Source of the DNA: Pseudoflavitalea sp. G-6-1-2
GTDB taxonomy: Bacteria; Bacteroidota; Bacteroidia; Chitinophagales; Chitinophagaceae
Assembly (NCBI RefSeq): GCF_012927185.1
Contig: NZ_JABBGB010000002.1
Span: forward strand, 496,001-560,000
Direction: 5' to 3'
DNA length: 64,000 nt
Shown here: positions 1-8,488 of the stretch, in pieces
Position numbering within the stretch: the first letter of the stretch is position 1
How the letters are laid out: the number at the start of each line of letters is the position of its first letter
Position numbers and translations under genes: made by a program
Notes under the pieces: generated by a model
Database searches by the model: none
What the model was told of the DNA's origin: nothing
Seen by the model: only the letters and a program-made list of their open reading frames with translations

Positions 1-60
1 AAAGATGTAGTTTTATTACAACCCGAAAGGAAAGTGGAGAACGGCTGGAAGATCGGGTAA
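1..60 (+). CDS. C-terminal fragment of an unidentified protein (cut by window edge)
   Basis: The first 19 codons of the window are open and end in TAA, eleven bases before the ogt start. The short tail is hydrophilic and ends in Trp-Lys-Ile-Gly. Too little is left to identify a family. The close spacing suggests it is the upstream member of a unit with ogt. Confidence 0.4.
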   Translation, partial: KDVVLLQPERKVENGWKIG

Positions 61-71
61 CACACCGTGGA

Positions 72-575
72 ATGTCAGCCACTTTTACTACATATTACCA
101 GAGCCCGGTAGGCCTGCTCCGGATTTCGGGTACTGACCAGTATCTCAGCGAAGTGCATTTTGTAGACAACGAAGAAGAAGCCGCAGTGGCAACCGGCACG
201 GATAACCTGCCGCCGATGGCCATTCTGGCAATGGATCAGCTGATAGAATACTTTCAGGGGCAGCGCCGCATCTTTGAGATTCCTGTAAATCAGGAGGGAA
301 CCGAATTTCAGTTGAAAGTATGGAACGAACTGATGAATATTCCCTACGGCAAAACAACCAGTTATATCGATATGGCGCTCAGGCTCGGTGATCCTAAAGT
401 GATCCGTGCAGCGGCTTCGGCCAACGGCCGTAATCATGTGGCTATCATCGTTCCCTGCCATCGTGTGATAGGCGCCAACGGAGAACTGGTAGGATATGCA
501 GGCGGATTATGGAGAAAGAAATGGCTGCTCGGCCTCGAAAAACGCGTGGCACATGGTGTGCAGACTCTATTCTGA
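72..575 (+). CDS. ogt: Methylated-DNA--protein-cysteine S-methyltransferase
   Basis: Suicide DNA-repair protein that moves the alkyl group from O6-alkylguanine (and O4-alkylthymine) to its own cysteine. The 167 residues match the usual Ogt length without an Ada domain. The active-site motif PCHRVIG is at residues 128-134 with acceptor Cys129. The preceding helix-turn-helix region (IPYGKTTSYIDMA, about 90-102) and the Asn-Gly-Arg-Asn stretch before the active site fit the family. It begins 11 bases after the preceding reading frame. Identification is secure from the motif and length. Confidence 0.95.
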   Translation: MSATFTTYYQSPVGLLRISGTDQYLSEVHFVDNEEEAAVATGTDNLPPMAILAMDQLIEYFQGQRRIFEIPVNQEGTEFQLKVWNELMNIPYGKTTSYIDMALRLGDPKVIRAAASANGRNHVAIIVPCHRVIGANGELVGYAGGLWRKKWLLGLEKRVAHGVQTLF

Positions 576-638
576 CAGGCCCGGCTTTTGCAGTGAAACC
601 TGCAGCAACCCATCGAACCAATTGATTAAAAACATAGC

Positions 639-643
639 GGAGG
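639..643 (+). promoter_or_regulatory. Shine-Dalgarno site of the YhdH-type gene
   Basis: GGAGG lies ten bases before the ATG at 654. A clear purine-rich ribosome site like this is uncommon in the window, as expected for Bacteroidota, and it supports this start. Confidence 0.55.
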
Positions 644-653
644 AAATAATTTT

Positions 654-1655
654 ATGCCATTCAAAGCATTATGGATAACAGAAACAGCAGAAGGGAAATT
701 TGAAAGAAAGATTGTGGAAAGATCCATCGACGATCTTCCCGCCGGCGAAGTAGTGATCAAAGTGTTATACTCTGCACTCAATTACAAAGATGCATTGTCA
801 GCAACCGGCAATAAAGGCATCACCCGAAATTATCCGCATACACCCGGCATCGATGCTGCCGGCGTGGTAGAGATCAGCAGAAGCGAACTCTTCACTGTTG
901 GGCAGGAAGTAATTATTACCGGCTTCGATCTCGGCATGAATACCTGCGGCGGATTCGGAGAATACATCCGTGTTCCGGCAGCATGGGTAGTGCGCAAACC
1001 CGAAGGTTACACACTGAGAGAATGTATGATACTCGGTACAGCCGGCTTCACCGCCGCCTCTGCCCTCTTCAAAATGGAACTGATGGGCCAGAACCCGCAA
1101 CAGGGGCCGATTGTAGTAACCGGTTCAACCGGTGGCGTAGGAAGCATGGCAGTGGCTATTCTCAATAAAGCCGGCTACGAAGTAATTGCCATCACGGGCA
1201 AAGCCAATGCAGCAGAATACCTCACCCATCTTGGCGCTAATTCCATCGAGTCACGGGAATGGGTATACGATACTACCGGTAAAGCATTGCTTCGTCCCAA
1301 ATGGGCAGGAGCCATCGATACAGTTGGCGGTAACACGCTGTCTACTATTCTCAAAGGTTGTCAGCTCGAAGGCAATGTAGTGTCAACCGGACTGGTAGGC
1401 AGCTCTCAGCTTGCCACCACCGTATATCCCTTTATTCTCAATGGCGTAAGTCTGCTCGGCGTGGGCTCAGCCGAAACACCCATGGCCCGCAGAATGGCCA
1501 TCTGGGATAAGCTCAGCACTGCATGGAATATCAAAGACAAACTCCAGGCAGTAGTAAAAGAAGTTAGTCTCGAAGAACTTAACGCAACCTATATCGATGC
1601 CATCCTCGAAGGGAAAGTGATGGGAAGAATCGTAGTTAAACTCGCTGAAAAATAA
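654..1655 (+). CDS. YhdH/AcuI-family NADPH-dependent quinone/acrylyl-CoA reductase
   Basis: Zinc-independent medium-chain dehydrogenase/reductase of the YhdH/AcuI family, which reduces acryloyl-CoA or quinone-like enones with NADPH. The GroES-like domain covers about residues 1-120. The Rossmann loop GSTGGVGS (157-164) binds NADPH, and the FDLGMNTCGGFGEY stretch (about 91-104) is typical of the YhdH subgroup. Catalytic zinc ligands are absent. Length 333 is normal. The next gene starts two bases after the stop, so the two are probably translated together. The exact substrate cannot be read from the sequence. Confidence 0.9.
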   Translation: MPFKALWITETAEGKFERKIVERSIDDLPAGEVVIKVLYSALNYKDALSATGNKGITRNYPHTPGIDAAGVVEISRSELFTVGQEVIITGFDLGMNTCGGFGEYIRVPAAWVVRKPEGYTLRECMILGTAGFTAASALFKMELMGQNPQQGPIVVTGSTGGVGSMAVAILNKAGYEVIAITGKANAAEYLTHLGANSIESREWVYDTTGKALLRPKWAGAIDTVGGNTLSTILKGCQLEGNVVSTGLVGSSQLATTVYPFILNGVSLLGVGSAETPMARRMAIWDKLSTAWNIKDKLQAVVKEVSLEELNATYIDAILEGKVMGRIVVKLAEK

Positions 1656-1657
1656 TC

Positions 1658-2713
1658 ATGGAATTGCTGGATCTGATTGTTACCGAAGTCATCCCTGAAA
1701 CAAGGGAAGCCAATACCTACGTACTGCAATGCGCCGACGGAACACCCGTGCCCTATGAAGCCGGACAATTTCTCACCTTGCTCATTCCTTTCAACGGGCA
1801 TGAAGTAAGGCGCTCCTACTCCATGGGATCCGCACCCGGTGTGGATGTCAGGCTATACATCACCGTTAAGCGAAAAGAGAACGGAGAGATCTCCAGGTAT
1901 ATACTCGAACATTGGCAGGTGGGCACCAAAGTAAGGTCCCTCGCTCCTTCCGGCAGATTCACCGTTGAAACCAATCCGAAGCAAAGCCGGCATTATTTCT
2001 TTCTTTCTGCCGGAAGCGGCATCGTGCCTGTGTTTTCGCTCATCAAGAAAATACTGACTGAAGAACCTGCTTCGCATGTAACCATGCTGTATCAGAATCA
2101 CGATGAAACCACCATCATCTATCATCGTGAACTGGAAGCACTGGAGAAAAAGCACGCAACACAGTTCACACGTGTTGATCTGCTGAGCCATCCAATGCTG
2201 CACGAAATGCCCTCACGCAGAATGAACAATGGATTACTCGAGCAACTGGTAGGCGCTCATGAGCCAAAACCTTTTCAGCATCGGAATGAGAAGCCTCCTA
2301 CACTTTTCTACACTTGCGGTCCGCCTTCGTTTATGCGAATGGTGCAGTTCACGCTTCGTGTGATGGGGTATGCAGAAGAGCAATTATTCAGGGAGCACTT
2401 CACTATACCGGTATTGCCGCCACCAACATTGGTGATCGATCCGTCGCCGAAGAAAGTGCAGCTCACTTACAACAATAAACAATACGAGTACGAAGTAACT
2501 TATCCCACCACCATATTGCAGGCAGCATTGAATCTGCATATAGAATTGCCATACAGTTGTAAGGCCGGGCGCTGCGCCACCTGCACAGCCAAATGTAAAA
2601 GTGGTGAAGTGAAGATGAGCAATAATGAAGTGCTGACAGATAAAGACCTGGGGCAGGGACTAATACTTACTTGTGTGGGGTTCGCCGCAACGGATGTGAG
2701 CATCGAGTTTTAG
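1658..2713 (+). CDS. PaaE-like flavin reductase with C-terminal 2Fe-2S ferredoxin domain
   Basis: Cytoplasmic electron-transfer flavoprotein of the ferredoxin-NADP reductase superfamily. An FAD-binding domain with the RRSYSMGSAP motif (about 49-58) is followed by an NAD(P)H domain (SAGSGIVPVFSL and YTCGPPSFM). A plant-type 2Fe-2S ferredoxin domain ends the protein, with cluster ligands Cys301, Cys306, Cys309 and Cys339. This order is that of PaaE, the reductase of phenylacetyl-CoA epoxidase, and of related oxygenase reductases. No oxygenase subunits are nearby, so the partner is unknown. It follows the YhdH-type gene by two bases, and converges with cytidine deaminase only two bases from its stop. 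Confidence 0.88.
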   Translation: MELLDLIVTEVIPETREANTYVLQCADGTPVPYEAGQFLTLLIPFNGHEVRRSYSMGSAPGVDVRLYITVKRKENGEISRYILEHWQVGTKVRSLAPSGRFTVETNPKQSRHYFFLSAGSGIVPVFSLIKKILTEEPASHVTMLYQNHDETTIIYHRELEALEKKHATQFTRVDLLSHPMLHEMPSRRMNNGLLEQLVGAHEPKPFQHRNEKPPTLFYTCGPPSFMRMVQFTLRVMGYAEEQLFREHFTIPVLPPPTLVIDPSPKKVQLTYNNKQYEYEVTYPTTILQAALNLHIELPYSCKAGRCATCTAKCKSGEVKMSNNEVLTDKDLGQGLILTCVGFAATDVSIEF

Positions 2714-2715
2714 CA

Positions 2716-3201
2716 CTACAACAACTCACTCTGCGTAAACGCCAGTGGCAGAAGCGAGCTCGCCTTTTCGATCACAAACACCTTCCCTTCCATTCCAGAA
2801 AGAATAAGACGTATCGGCTGTTTCACCCGCGACTCGAACTCCTGCAGACTCTGCCTGCAAATGCCGCAGGGAGCCACCGGATGATCGCTCAGGCCTTCGG
2901 CCTGCTGGTAACTGATAGCCAATGTATTTACCGGAACATTCGGATATAAGCTCGAAGCAGTACTGAGCAATACGCGTTCTGCGCATATGCCAGCCGGATA
3001 GCTGGCATTTTCCTGATTGGTGCCCGCCACTATCTCGCCATTGGCAAGCTTGGCCACTGCTCCAACCAGGAAATTCGAATAAGGTGCATAGGCATTTTGA
3101 CTCACTTCCCTGGCTTCATTGAGCAGCCAGGCATCTTCGGCATTCAGTTCGTCGATGGAGTCATATACCTGATATGAAAACTGATAGTTGTTTGTATTCA
3201 T
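2716..3201 (-). CDS. cdd: Cytidine deaminase
   Basis: Hydrolytic deamination of cytidine and deoxycytidine to uridine forms in pyrimidine salvage. The zinc site is complete: Cys73-Ala-Glu75 provides a ligand and the catalytic glutamate, and PCGICRQ gives Cys112 and Cys115. Length 161 fits the homotetrameric class, with about 25 extra N-terminal residues. The start lies one base after the stop of lepB, so lepB and cdd form one minus-strand unit. The 3' end abuts the convergent flavin reductase. Confidence 0.95.
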   Translation of the reverse strand: MNTNNYQFSYQVYDSIDELNAEDAWLLNEAREVSQNAYAPYSNFLVGAVAKLANGEIVAGTNQENASYPAGICAERVLLSTASSLYPNVPVNTLAISYQQAEGLSDHPVAPCGICRQSLQEFESRVKQPIRLILSGMEGKVFVIEKASSLLPLAFTQSELL

Positions 3202-3202
3202 A

Positions 3203-4705
3203 TTAATGGATGGTCTTGAACAGACGTTTCCAGCGAACTCCTTTATCCCAGCTCATCCAGATCATCCAGGCCTCACCTACCACGTGGTCTTCAGGCACAA
3301 ATCCCCAGAAGCGGCTGTCCTGCGATTTGTGGCGGTTGTCGCCCATCATCCAGAAATAATCCATTTTGAAAGTATAGGTTTCAGCTGGCTGTCCATTTAT
3401 TAAGATTTTTCCTCCCTGCTCTTCCCACTCGTTGTTCTCATACACTTTGATGGCGCGTTTGTACAGCAGCACATTCTCGGGCGTGAGTCTGATGGTAGCG
3501 CCTTTCTTCGGAATCCAAAGCTTGCCGAAATTATCGGGCGACCATGGGAATTTAGCAGGATCATTCGGATAGATCATCGGAGATACAGACAATATCTCGC
3601 GTTGCGCACTCAGAAAGCCCGGCATCTTCTTCAGCAGTTCAAGCTCCGACTCTGTGAGGTTGATCTTGAAATTGCCTCCACCCATCTTGATGAGATCGGG
3701 GTTTCTTTCTTCACTGGTCATGTAAATGCCTTGCTCACGCAATGCATCTTCATCGATATCTACCGACATGCGAACATCGTACACCGTAGCGGAAGTTGGA
3801 CTGATAAACGCTTTCTCATTGTTCACATACAGCAGACCATCTTTTATTTCGATGGTATCGCCTGCAATGGCAACGCAGCGTTTGATATAGTTCTCTCTTT
3901 TATCTACAGGTCTTGTAAGAATGGTATAGTTCTGCCAAACCGCTTCGCGGCCATCCTGGCGAACGAGATCGTAATAAGGTTCCTGCGAATCGAATTCTTT
4001 GGTGAGGGTATCACCGGCAGGGAAGTTGAACACCACTACATCGTTGCGTTTCACAGGACTGGAGAACCAGCGTGTGTAAGGAAGTTTGATGGCTTCGGAA
4101 TATGACTTGCCTCCGGTGATAGGCATAGTATGATGCACAAACGGAAACGCCAGCGGCGTGTTCGGAATGCGTGGTCCATAGCTCAGCTTGCTCACGAAAA
4201 GGAAATCGTTTACGAGCAAGGTCTTTTCCATCGATCCTGTGGGAATGGTGTAGGCTTCAAACACAAATGTGCGGATCAGCGTGGCGGCCACAACGGCAAA
4301 CACTGCTGCATCCACCCACTCGCGCACGGCAGACTTGCGGTGCTTGCGCGCAGATTCCGGTCCGATATATCTGGTGTCTTTATGATTAGCGATGTAAGGA
4401 AAATAAATGATAGGGATCAGTACAGCACCGGCATGATCGAGAAAACTGAATCTGCCGAAGAGTTTTACGAATTCAACCAGTATCCAGATGCTGATGAACC
4501 ATCCCAGTACAGGAATGAATTGCAGCCAGAACCAGAACTTTTTGAAACGGCCCACCTTGAGTATTTCCCATGTATTGAGAAAAGGGACCCAGGCTTTCCA
4601 GGAAGCGATACCGGCTTTGGGGAACAGTTTTGCCAAACCAATGGCCGGCAGGAGCACTATTAAGAGAGAGATCAAAATAACAACGCTCAGATCGTGTAAA
4701 CTCAT
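3203..4705 (-). CDS. lepB: Signal peptidase I (long Bacteroidota form)
   Basis: Membrane serine protease that removes signal peptides from Sec and Tat substrates. The nucleophile is Ser158 in TGSMEKTL and the general base is probably Lys275 in YIKRCVAIAGD. The late box FWMMGDNRHKSQDSRFWG is present. Unlike the classic enzyme of about 300 residues, this one has 500. About 125 extra N-terminal residues contain several hydrophobic segments (about 7-28, 57-82 and 92-106, with one more before the catalytic Ser), and there is an insertion between the Lys box and the late box. Long forms of this kind are usual in Bacteroidota. It is the first gene of the lepB-cdd unit. Confidence 0.93.
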   Translation of the reverse strand: MSLHDLSVVILISLLIVLLPAIGLAKLFPKAGIASWKAWVPFLNTWEILKVGRFKKFWFWLQFIPVLGWFISIWILVEFVKLFGRFSFLDHAGAVLIPIIYFPYIANHKDTRYIGPESARKHRKSAVREWVDAAVFAVVAATLIRTFVFEAYTIPTGSMEKTLLVNDFLFVSKLSYGPRIPNTPLAFPFVHHTMPITGGKSYSEAIKLPYTRWFSSPVKRNDVVVFNFPAGDTLTKEFDSQEPYYDLVRQDGREAVWQNYTILTRPVDKRENYIKRCVAIAGDTIEIKDGLLYVNNEKAFISPTSATVYDVRMSVDIDEDALREQGIYMTSEERNPDLIKMGGGNFKINLTESELELLKKMPGFLSAQREILSVSPMIYPNDPAKFPWSPDNFGKLWIPKKGATIRLTPENVLLYKRAIKVYENNEWEEQGGKILINGQPAETYTFKMDYFWMMGDNRHKSQDSRFWGFVPEDHVVGEAWMIWMSWDKGVRWKRLFKTIH

Positions 4706-4733
4706 GCTGTAGCTTTTATAAAAGATTGAACTT

Positions 4734-4763
4734 CAAAATTACCAAACCGATAGCCGGGGCCAA
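4734..4763 (-). promoter_or_regulatory. Candidate lepB-cdd promoter
   Basis: On the minus strand, GTTG (-33 type) at 4764-4761 is followed by 19 bases and a perfect TAnnTTTG (TAATTTTG, 4741-4734). Transcription would start near 4728, about 23 bases before the lepB ATG. Confidence 0.5.
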
Positions 4764-4930
4764 CGGGGTAAAAACCAATTATTTGCTAAAATAACGCTAT
4801 ATCTCGTATCACCAAAGCAGATTACCAGTATAGATTGTTTCATTTAACCGCAGTCCGTCAACCAGTTATCTTAAAACAGAATTTGCCCGTTTACATTAGT
4901 TGTGATAATTTCCAATATGTTACAATATCC

Positions 4931-5803
4931 ATGAACGTATTTTCTATCCGCGATATCGAAAACATGACGGGCGTTAAAGCCCATACCCTGCGCATCTGGG
5001 AGCAGCGGCACAATATTTTCAACCCCAAACGCAGAGAAAGCAAACACAGGTATTACGACAGTGAAGATCTCAAATACATTCTCCGCGTGGTGTATCTCTA
5101 CAAAAGCGGCATCCGCATCAGCCATATTGCGGGCATGACGCAGGAAGAGATCCGGCAGCGCGCCCTCGACCTCAAACCAGATCATGAGAACTTCGACATC
5201 TACGTGAACCAGCTTACAGAAGCTGCACTCGATTTCGATCAGCCGCGGTTTGAAAAGATACTGCATACACTGCTGCTCCATGCTGGCTTTGAGCGGGCTG
5301 TACTCAATGTACTCTTTCCCTTGCTCAAACATATCGGATTGTTATGGCTTGCTGGCAAAGCACATCCCTGCCAGGAACATTTCGCCAGTGCACTCATCAT
5401 CAAAAAAATGCACCTGGCCATCGACGGACTCGAACTGGTACCGCCCAACACCAAAAGAAGAGTGCTGCTCTTCACACCCGAACTGGAATACCACGAGATC
5501 CCCATCCTCTTCATGCAATACCTGCTGAAGAAGCGCGGTGTATCTACATTGTATGTGGGAAGAAATACTTCGCTGGATATTCTGCAATCCATCAGCAACC
5601 GGCAAACGCCGGTAACGCAGGTGTACTTTCACCTGGTCACCAACCTCATCCGTTGCGACATGAAGTTGTATCTCGAAAAGCTCACCTCGATCTTTCCCGG
5701 AAAGGAGATCTGCTTTTCGTCGAACTGCCTGGTACATCATATTCCACCTAACGTAAGAATGTTAAGCGGAAAGGATGCCCTGCTTGCATTTGCTCAGCAA
5801 TAA
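4931..5803 (+). CDS. MerR-family regulator with CarH-like cobalamin-binding domain
   Basis: DNA-binding regulator of the CarH/LitR type. The ATG at 4931 is chosen over an in-frame one at 4835 because the MerR winged helix begins immediately (SIRDIENMTGVKAHTLRIWE, residues 5-24). Residues about 90-165 form the helical B12 cap and 175-290 the Rossmann cobalamin domain. The cap signature Trp139-X9-Glu149-His150 and the lower-ligand motif Glu-X-His188 align with W131/E141/H142 and H177 of Thermus CarH. The position of CarH His132, which forms the light-state bis-His bond, is Leu140 here. No carotenoid, photolyase or B12 gene is adjacent, so its targets are unknown. Confidence 0.85.
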   Translation: MNVFSIRDIENMTGVKAHTLRIWEQRHNIFNPKRRESKHRYYDSEDLKYILRVVYLYKSGIRISHIAGMTQEEIRQRALDLKPDHENFDIYVNQLTEAALDFDQPRFEKILHTLLLHAGFERAVLNVLFPLLKHIGLLWLAGKAHPCQEHFASALIIKKMHLAIDGLELVPPNTKRRVLLFTPELEYHEIPILFMQYLLKKRGVSTLYVGRNTSLDILQSISNRQTPVTQVYFHLVTNLIRCDMKLYLEKLTSIFPGKEICFSSNCLVHHIPPNVRMLSGKDALLAFAQQ

Positions 5804-5806
5804 ATA

Positions 5807-6970
5807 TTACTTGCGGGGAAGCACGTAAGCATACACATCTTCTGCCGTGATATTTTTTCCGGAGAGGATGATGAGGCGTTCCACTACGTTGCGAAGTTCG
5901 CGGATATTGCCCGTCCAGTTATGCTGTTTCAATGCATCGAGCGCATCAGCGTCGATGGATTTCTTAGCGATACCGTAATCGGAGCAAACGTCGCCGAGGA
6001 ACTTGTCTACGAGCAGCGGAATATCATCGCGCCGGTCGTTGAGCGAAGGCACGTGAATGATGATCACACTGAGACGATGATATAAGTCGAGACGGAAATT
6101 CTTATCATCCACTTCGCGCAGCAGGTCTTTGTTGGTGGCTGCAATTACACGAACATCCACACTAATATCTTTATCGCCACCCACACGTGTGATCTTTCCT
6201 TCCTGCAAAGCGCGCAGCACTTTGGCCTGAGCATTGAGGCTCATATCGCCGATCTCATCGAGAAAGAGCGTGCCACCGTGCGCAGACTCGAACTTGCCGA
6301 TGCGCTGCTTAACGGCCGAAGTGAAAGATCCTTTTTCGTGACCGAAGAGTTCACTTTCGATCAGTTCACTGGGAATGGCTGCACAGTTCACTTCGATGAG
6401 CGGACCGGAAGCGCGGTTGCTTTTTTCGTGCACCCATCTTGCCACCAGTTCTTTACCAACACCGTTCTCTCCCATCACGAGGATGCGGGCATCGGTTGGC
6501 GCTACTTTATCGATGGTTTCTTTAATGCGAAGGATGGGACCGGATTCACCGATCATTTCTTCCACCTTGCTCACCTTGCGTTTGAGCACTTTGGTCTCTG
6601 CCACCAGATTGGTTTTATCGGTGGCGTTGCGGATGGTGATCAGCAAACGGTTGAGATCGGGTGGTTTGGCAATATAGTCGTAAGCTCCTTTTTTTACAGC
6701 TTCCACAGCAGTTTCGATGGTACCGTGGCCGGAGATCATTATCACCGGTACATCGGGGTTTGCTTCGCGGGCTTTATCGAGAAATTCTATGCCGTCGAGT
6801 TTGGGCATCTTGATATCGCACAACACTACATCGAAGGTTTTCTCTTTGAATTTCTTCAGGCCTTCTTCTCCGTCGCCCGCTTCTTCGATCTTGTACCCTT
6901 CATAGGAAAGGATCTCGGATAATGTTTTACGGATCGCTTTTTCGTCGTCGATGATTAAAATATTTGACAT
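5807..6970 (-). CDS. NtrC-family response regulator lacking the DNA-binding domain
   Basis: Receiver domain (about 1-120, phosphoacceptor Asp52, Lys102) followed by a sigma-54 AAA+ ATPase domain (about 138-370). Walker A is GENGVGKE (167-174), and FLDEIGDMS carries Walker B. The sigma-54 contact loop reads GSFTSA (214-219) rather than the canonical GAFTGA. The protein ends at 387, immediately after the AAA+ lid ([13 protein letters not shown]), so the usual C-terminal Fis-type helix-turn-helix is missing. No histidine kinase is adjacent. It may act on sigma-54 polymerase from solution or have another role. The 3' end converges with the MerR gene. Confidence 0.9.
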   Translation of the reverse strand: MSNILIIDDEKAIRKTLSEILSYEGYKIEEAGDGEEGLKKFKEKTFDVVLCDIKMPKLDGIEFLDKAREANPDVPVIMISGHGTIETAVEAVKKGAYDYIAKPPDLNRLLITIRNATDKTNLVAETKVLKRKVSKVEEMIGESGPILRIKETIDKVAPTDARILVMGENGVGKELVARWVHEKSNRASGPLIEVNCAAIPSELIESELFGHEKGSFTSAVKQRIGKFESAHGGTLFLDEIGDMSLNAQAKVLRALQEGKITRVGGDKDISVDVRVIAATNKDLLREVDDKNFRLDLYHRLSVIIIHVPSLNDRRDDIPLLVDKFLGDVCSDYGIAKKSIDADALDALKQHNWTGNIRELRNVVERLIILSGKNITAEDVYAYVLPRK

Positions 6971-7045
6971 AATATTTAACAGATTTGTGCTGTGGAATAA
7001 TGCCGTAGGTTGATCCTTCTGGGCACGTAAAAATAATGAACTGCC

Positions 7046-7822
7046 ATGAAGCGAATGCTCTTCTCCCTATCAATTATTTTGCCGGTTTTGGGCGGATGCC
7101 AGCCGGTGAACTCCAATCAGCAGCAAAAAAATGTAACCAACCCCCAGAAACCAGTACTGACAAAGGTTTCAGACATTCCACCTCCACCCGGCTGTAACAG
7201 ATTCGATGGAACCGATGCGGGCTTCGCCGGCTGGCTAAGGAACATTCCACTTAAAAAAGACAACACCGTTTACCTCTACGATGGCCGTTTGAAGGCAAAT
7301 CAACAAGCTCAGTTCGCCGTACTGGATGTGCCGGTGGGCACCCGCGACCTGCAGCAATGTGCCGATGCCGTAATGCGATTACGGGCATCCTGGTTATATG
7401 ATAAAGGAGAATATGCCTCCATCAAATTTGCAGATAACAATGGAAGGATGTATACCTGCCCACCCTCACCAGACTCTTTGCAGTTTGAAAAATACCTCCA
7501 GACAGTCTACTCTTATTGCGGCACCATTTCGTTATCCAGACAATTGGAATCTGTTTATTTTGACAATATGCAGCCGGGTGATGTACTGATTCAGGGAGGT
7601 TCACCTGGCCATGCCGTGATTGTAATGGATGTGGCTATCGAACCACGCACATCAAAAAAATATTATATGCTGGCGCAGAGTTATATGCCTGCACAGAACA
7701 TCCATATTCTCAAAAACCCATCCGATGCGGATCTCAGCCCATGGTACAGCGCCTCGGAAGCCAACAGTCTCATTTCCACACCCGAATGGCGTTTCTACAA
7801 GAAAGATCTCAAACGCTGGTGA
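7046..7822 (+). CDS. DUF4846-family lipoprotein
   Basis: A signal peptide with lipobox VLGGC gives lipidated Cys18, so the protein is envelope-anchored. The mature part follows the DUF4846 pattern: GFAGWLRNIPLK, LYDGRLKANQ, LDVPVGTRDLQQCADA and, near the C-terminus, GDVLIQGGSPGHAVIVMDVA. The Gly-His-Ala segment resembles the His box of papain-like/NlpC folds, but the biochemical role is unknown. Length 258 fits the family. It stands alone, divergent from the NtrC-like gene. Confidence 0.82.
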   Translation: MKRMLFSLSIILPVLGGCQPVNSNQQQKNVTNPQKPVLTKVSDIPPPPGCNRFDGTDAGFAGWLRNIPLKKDNTVYLYDGRLKANQQAQFAVLDVPVGTRDLQQCADAVMRLRASWLYDKGEYASIKFADNNGRMYTCPPSPDSLQFEKYLQTVYSYCGTISLSRQLESVYFDNMQPGDVLIQGGSPGHAVIVMDVAIEPRTSKKYYMLAQSYMPAQNIHILKNPSDADLSPWYSASEANSLISTPEWRFYKKDLKRW

Positions 7823-7857
7823 CCGTAAAAAAACAACAATAACTTAGTAAAACTCCC

Positions 7858-7888
7858 TTGCACAAACGATGCGCGATGAGTAATTTAG
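7858..7888 (+). promoter_or_regulatory. Candidate promoter of the 47-codon mini-gene
   Basis: TTG (7858-7860), 20 bases, then TAATTTAG (7881-7888), seven of eight to TAnnTTTG with the right spacing. Predicted start is near 7893, about 50 bases before the ATG at 7943. Confidence 0.45.
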
Positions 7889-7942
7889 AGCTGTTAGAAT
7901 TAATATCCTTTGAAAGAAGCACATTAACCCAAAATCGTTCTT

Positions 7943-8086
7943 ATGAAAGCTCACCTTAACGCGCAACCCGCGCCACCCCGCGTAGGCAAGGTTGTAATGA
8001 GAGTAACATTACTTGGCGGACTGATACTTGGATGCGTATACGTTTTCCTTTTATTGTGTTCATCCGCTTTTAAGATCTTAGAATAG
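7943..8086 (+). CDS. Hypothetical 47-residue single-span membrane protein
   Basis: An ATG-TAG frame of 47 codons. The N-terminal 20 residues are polar and positively charged, with a proline-rich patch (QPAPPR). One hydrophobic helix follows (about 21-43, VTLLGGLILGCVYVF and LLLC), then a short charged tail. A promoter-like pair lies upstream and a strong intrinsic terminator 25 bases downstream, so it looks like a separate small transcription unit. No family is recognised. Cys31 and Cys39 are in the helix. A regulatory small membrane protein is possible but unproven. Confidence 0.5.
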   Translation: MKAHLNAQPAPPRVGKVVMRVTLLGGLILGCVYVFLLLCSSAFKILE

Positions 8087-8108
8087 TCAGTCTGACATAA
8101 CAGCAAGC

Positions 8109-8150
8109 AAAACATGCCGGGACGCAATGCTTCTCTGGCATGTTTTTTAT
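8109..8150 (+). terminator. Intrinsic terminator after the mini-gene
   Basis: AACATGCC (8111-8118) pairs with GGCATGTT (8137-8144). The stem is extended by A/T pairs and followed directly by a run of six T (8143-8148). Confidence 0.75.
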
Positions 8151-8179
8151 TTTTATTATAACCCAAATCCTGAGCTTCG

Positions 8180-8488
8180 ATGCTTAATCCGCAGTACAAA
8201 TTATATATCAACAGCGTTTGGCTGGAATCTTTGTTCCCCACCGACTACTACAATAACAAACGTGTTTTCTTTTCTACCGGAGCCAGAAGGTTCTTCACTG
8301 TTTACCAGGTATTGAGAACCGGAGACTTTACACTCACAATCGTTGATGAAGTAACCCACGAAAGAACGGTGATCACTGCTGCGGCAGATTTCAAAGCATG
8401 GGTGCAGCAGCACTACCCTGCGTTTATCGGCTGTCTCGATACAGTGGATTGGGGCGATCCTGTAGATAGCATGTTGCAGCCTTTGTAA
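8180..8488 (+). CDS. Hypothetical protein, 102 residues
   Basis: No family is recognised. The frame starts soon after the mini-gene terminator and encodes a balanced soluble sequence, rich in aromatic residues at the start (YKLYINSVWLESLFPTDYY) and with an acidic end (DTVDWGDPVDS). There is no signal peptide or membrane segment. The plus frame is preferred over an overlapping minus frame because its composition is that of a folded protein. It is followed by a 570-base stretch without a convincing gene. Confidence 0.5.
   Translation: MLNPQYKLYINSVWLESLFPTDYYNNKRVFFSTGARRFFTVYQVLRTGDFTLTIVDEVTHERTVITAAADFKAWVQQHYPAFIGCLDTVDWGDPVDSMLQPL

Noticed and set aside
4835-4930. Longer N-terminus for the MerR regulator
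   Set aside because: The MerR helix-turn-helix starts at once from the ATG at 4931, and the extra 32 residues resemble no part of the family.
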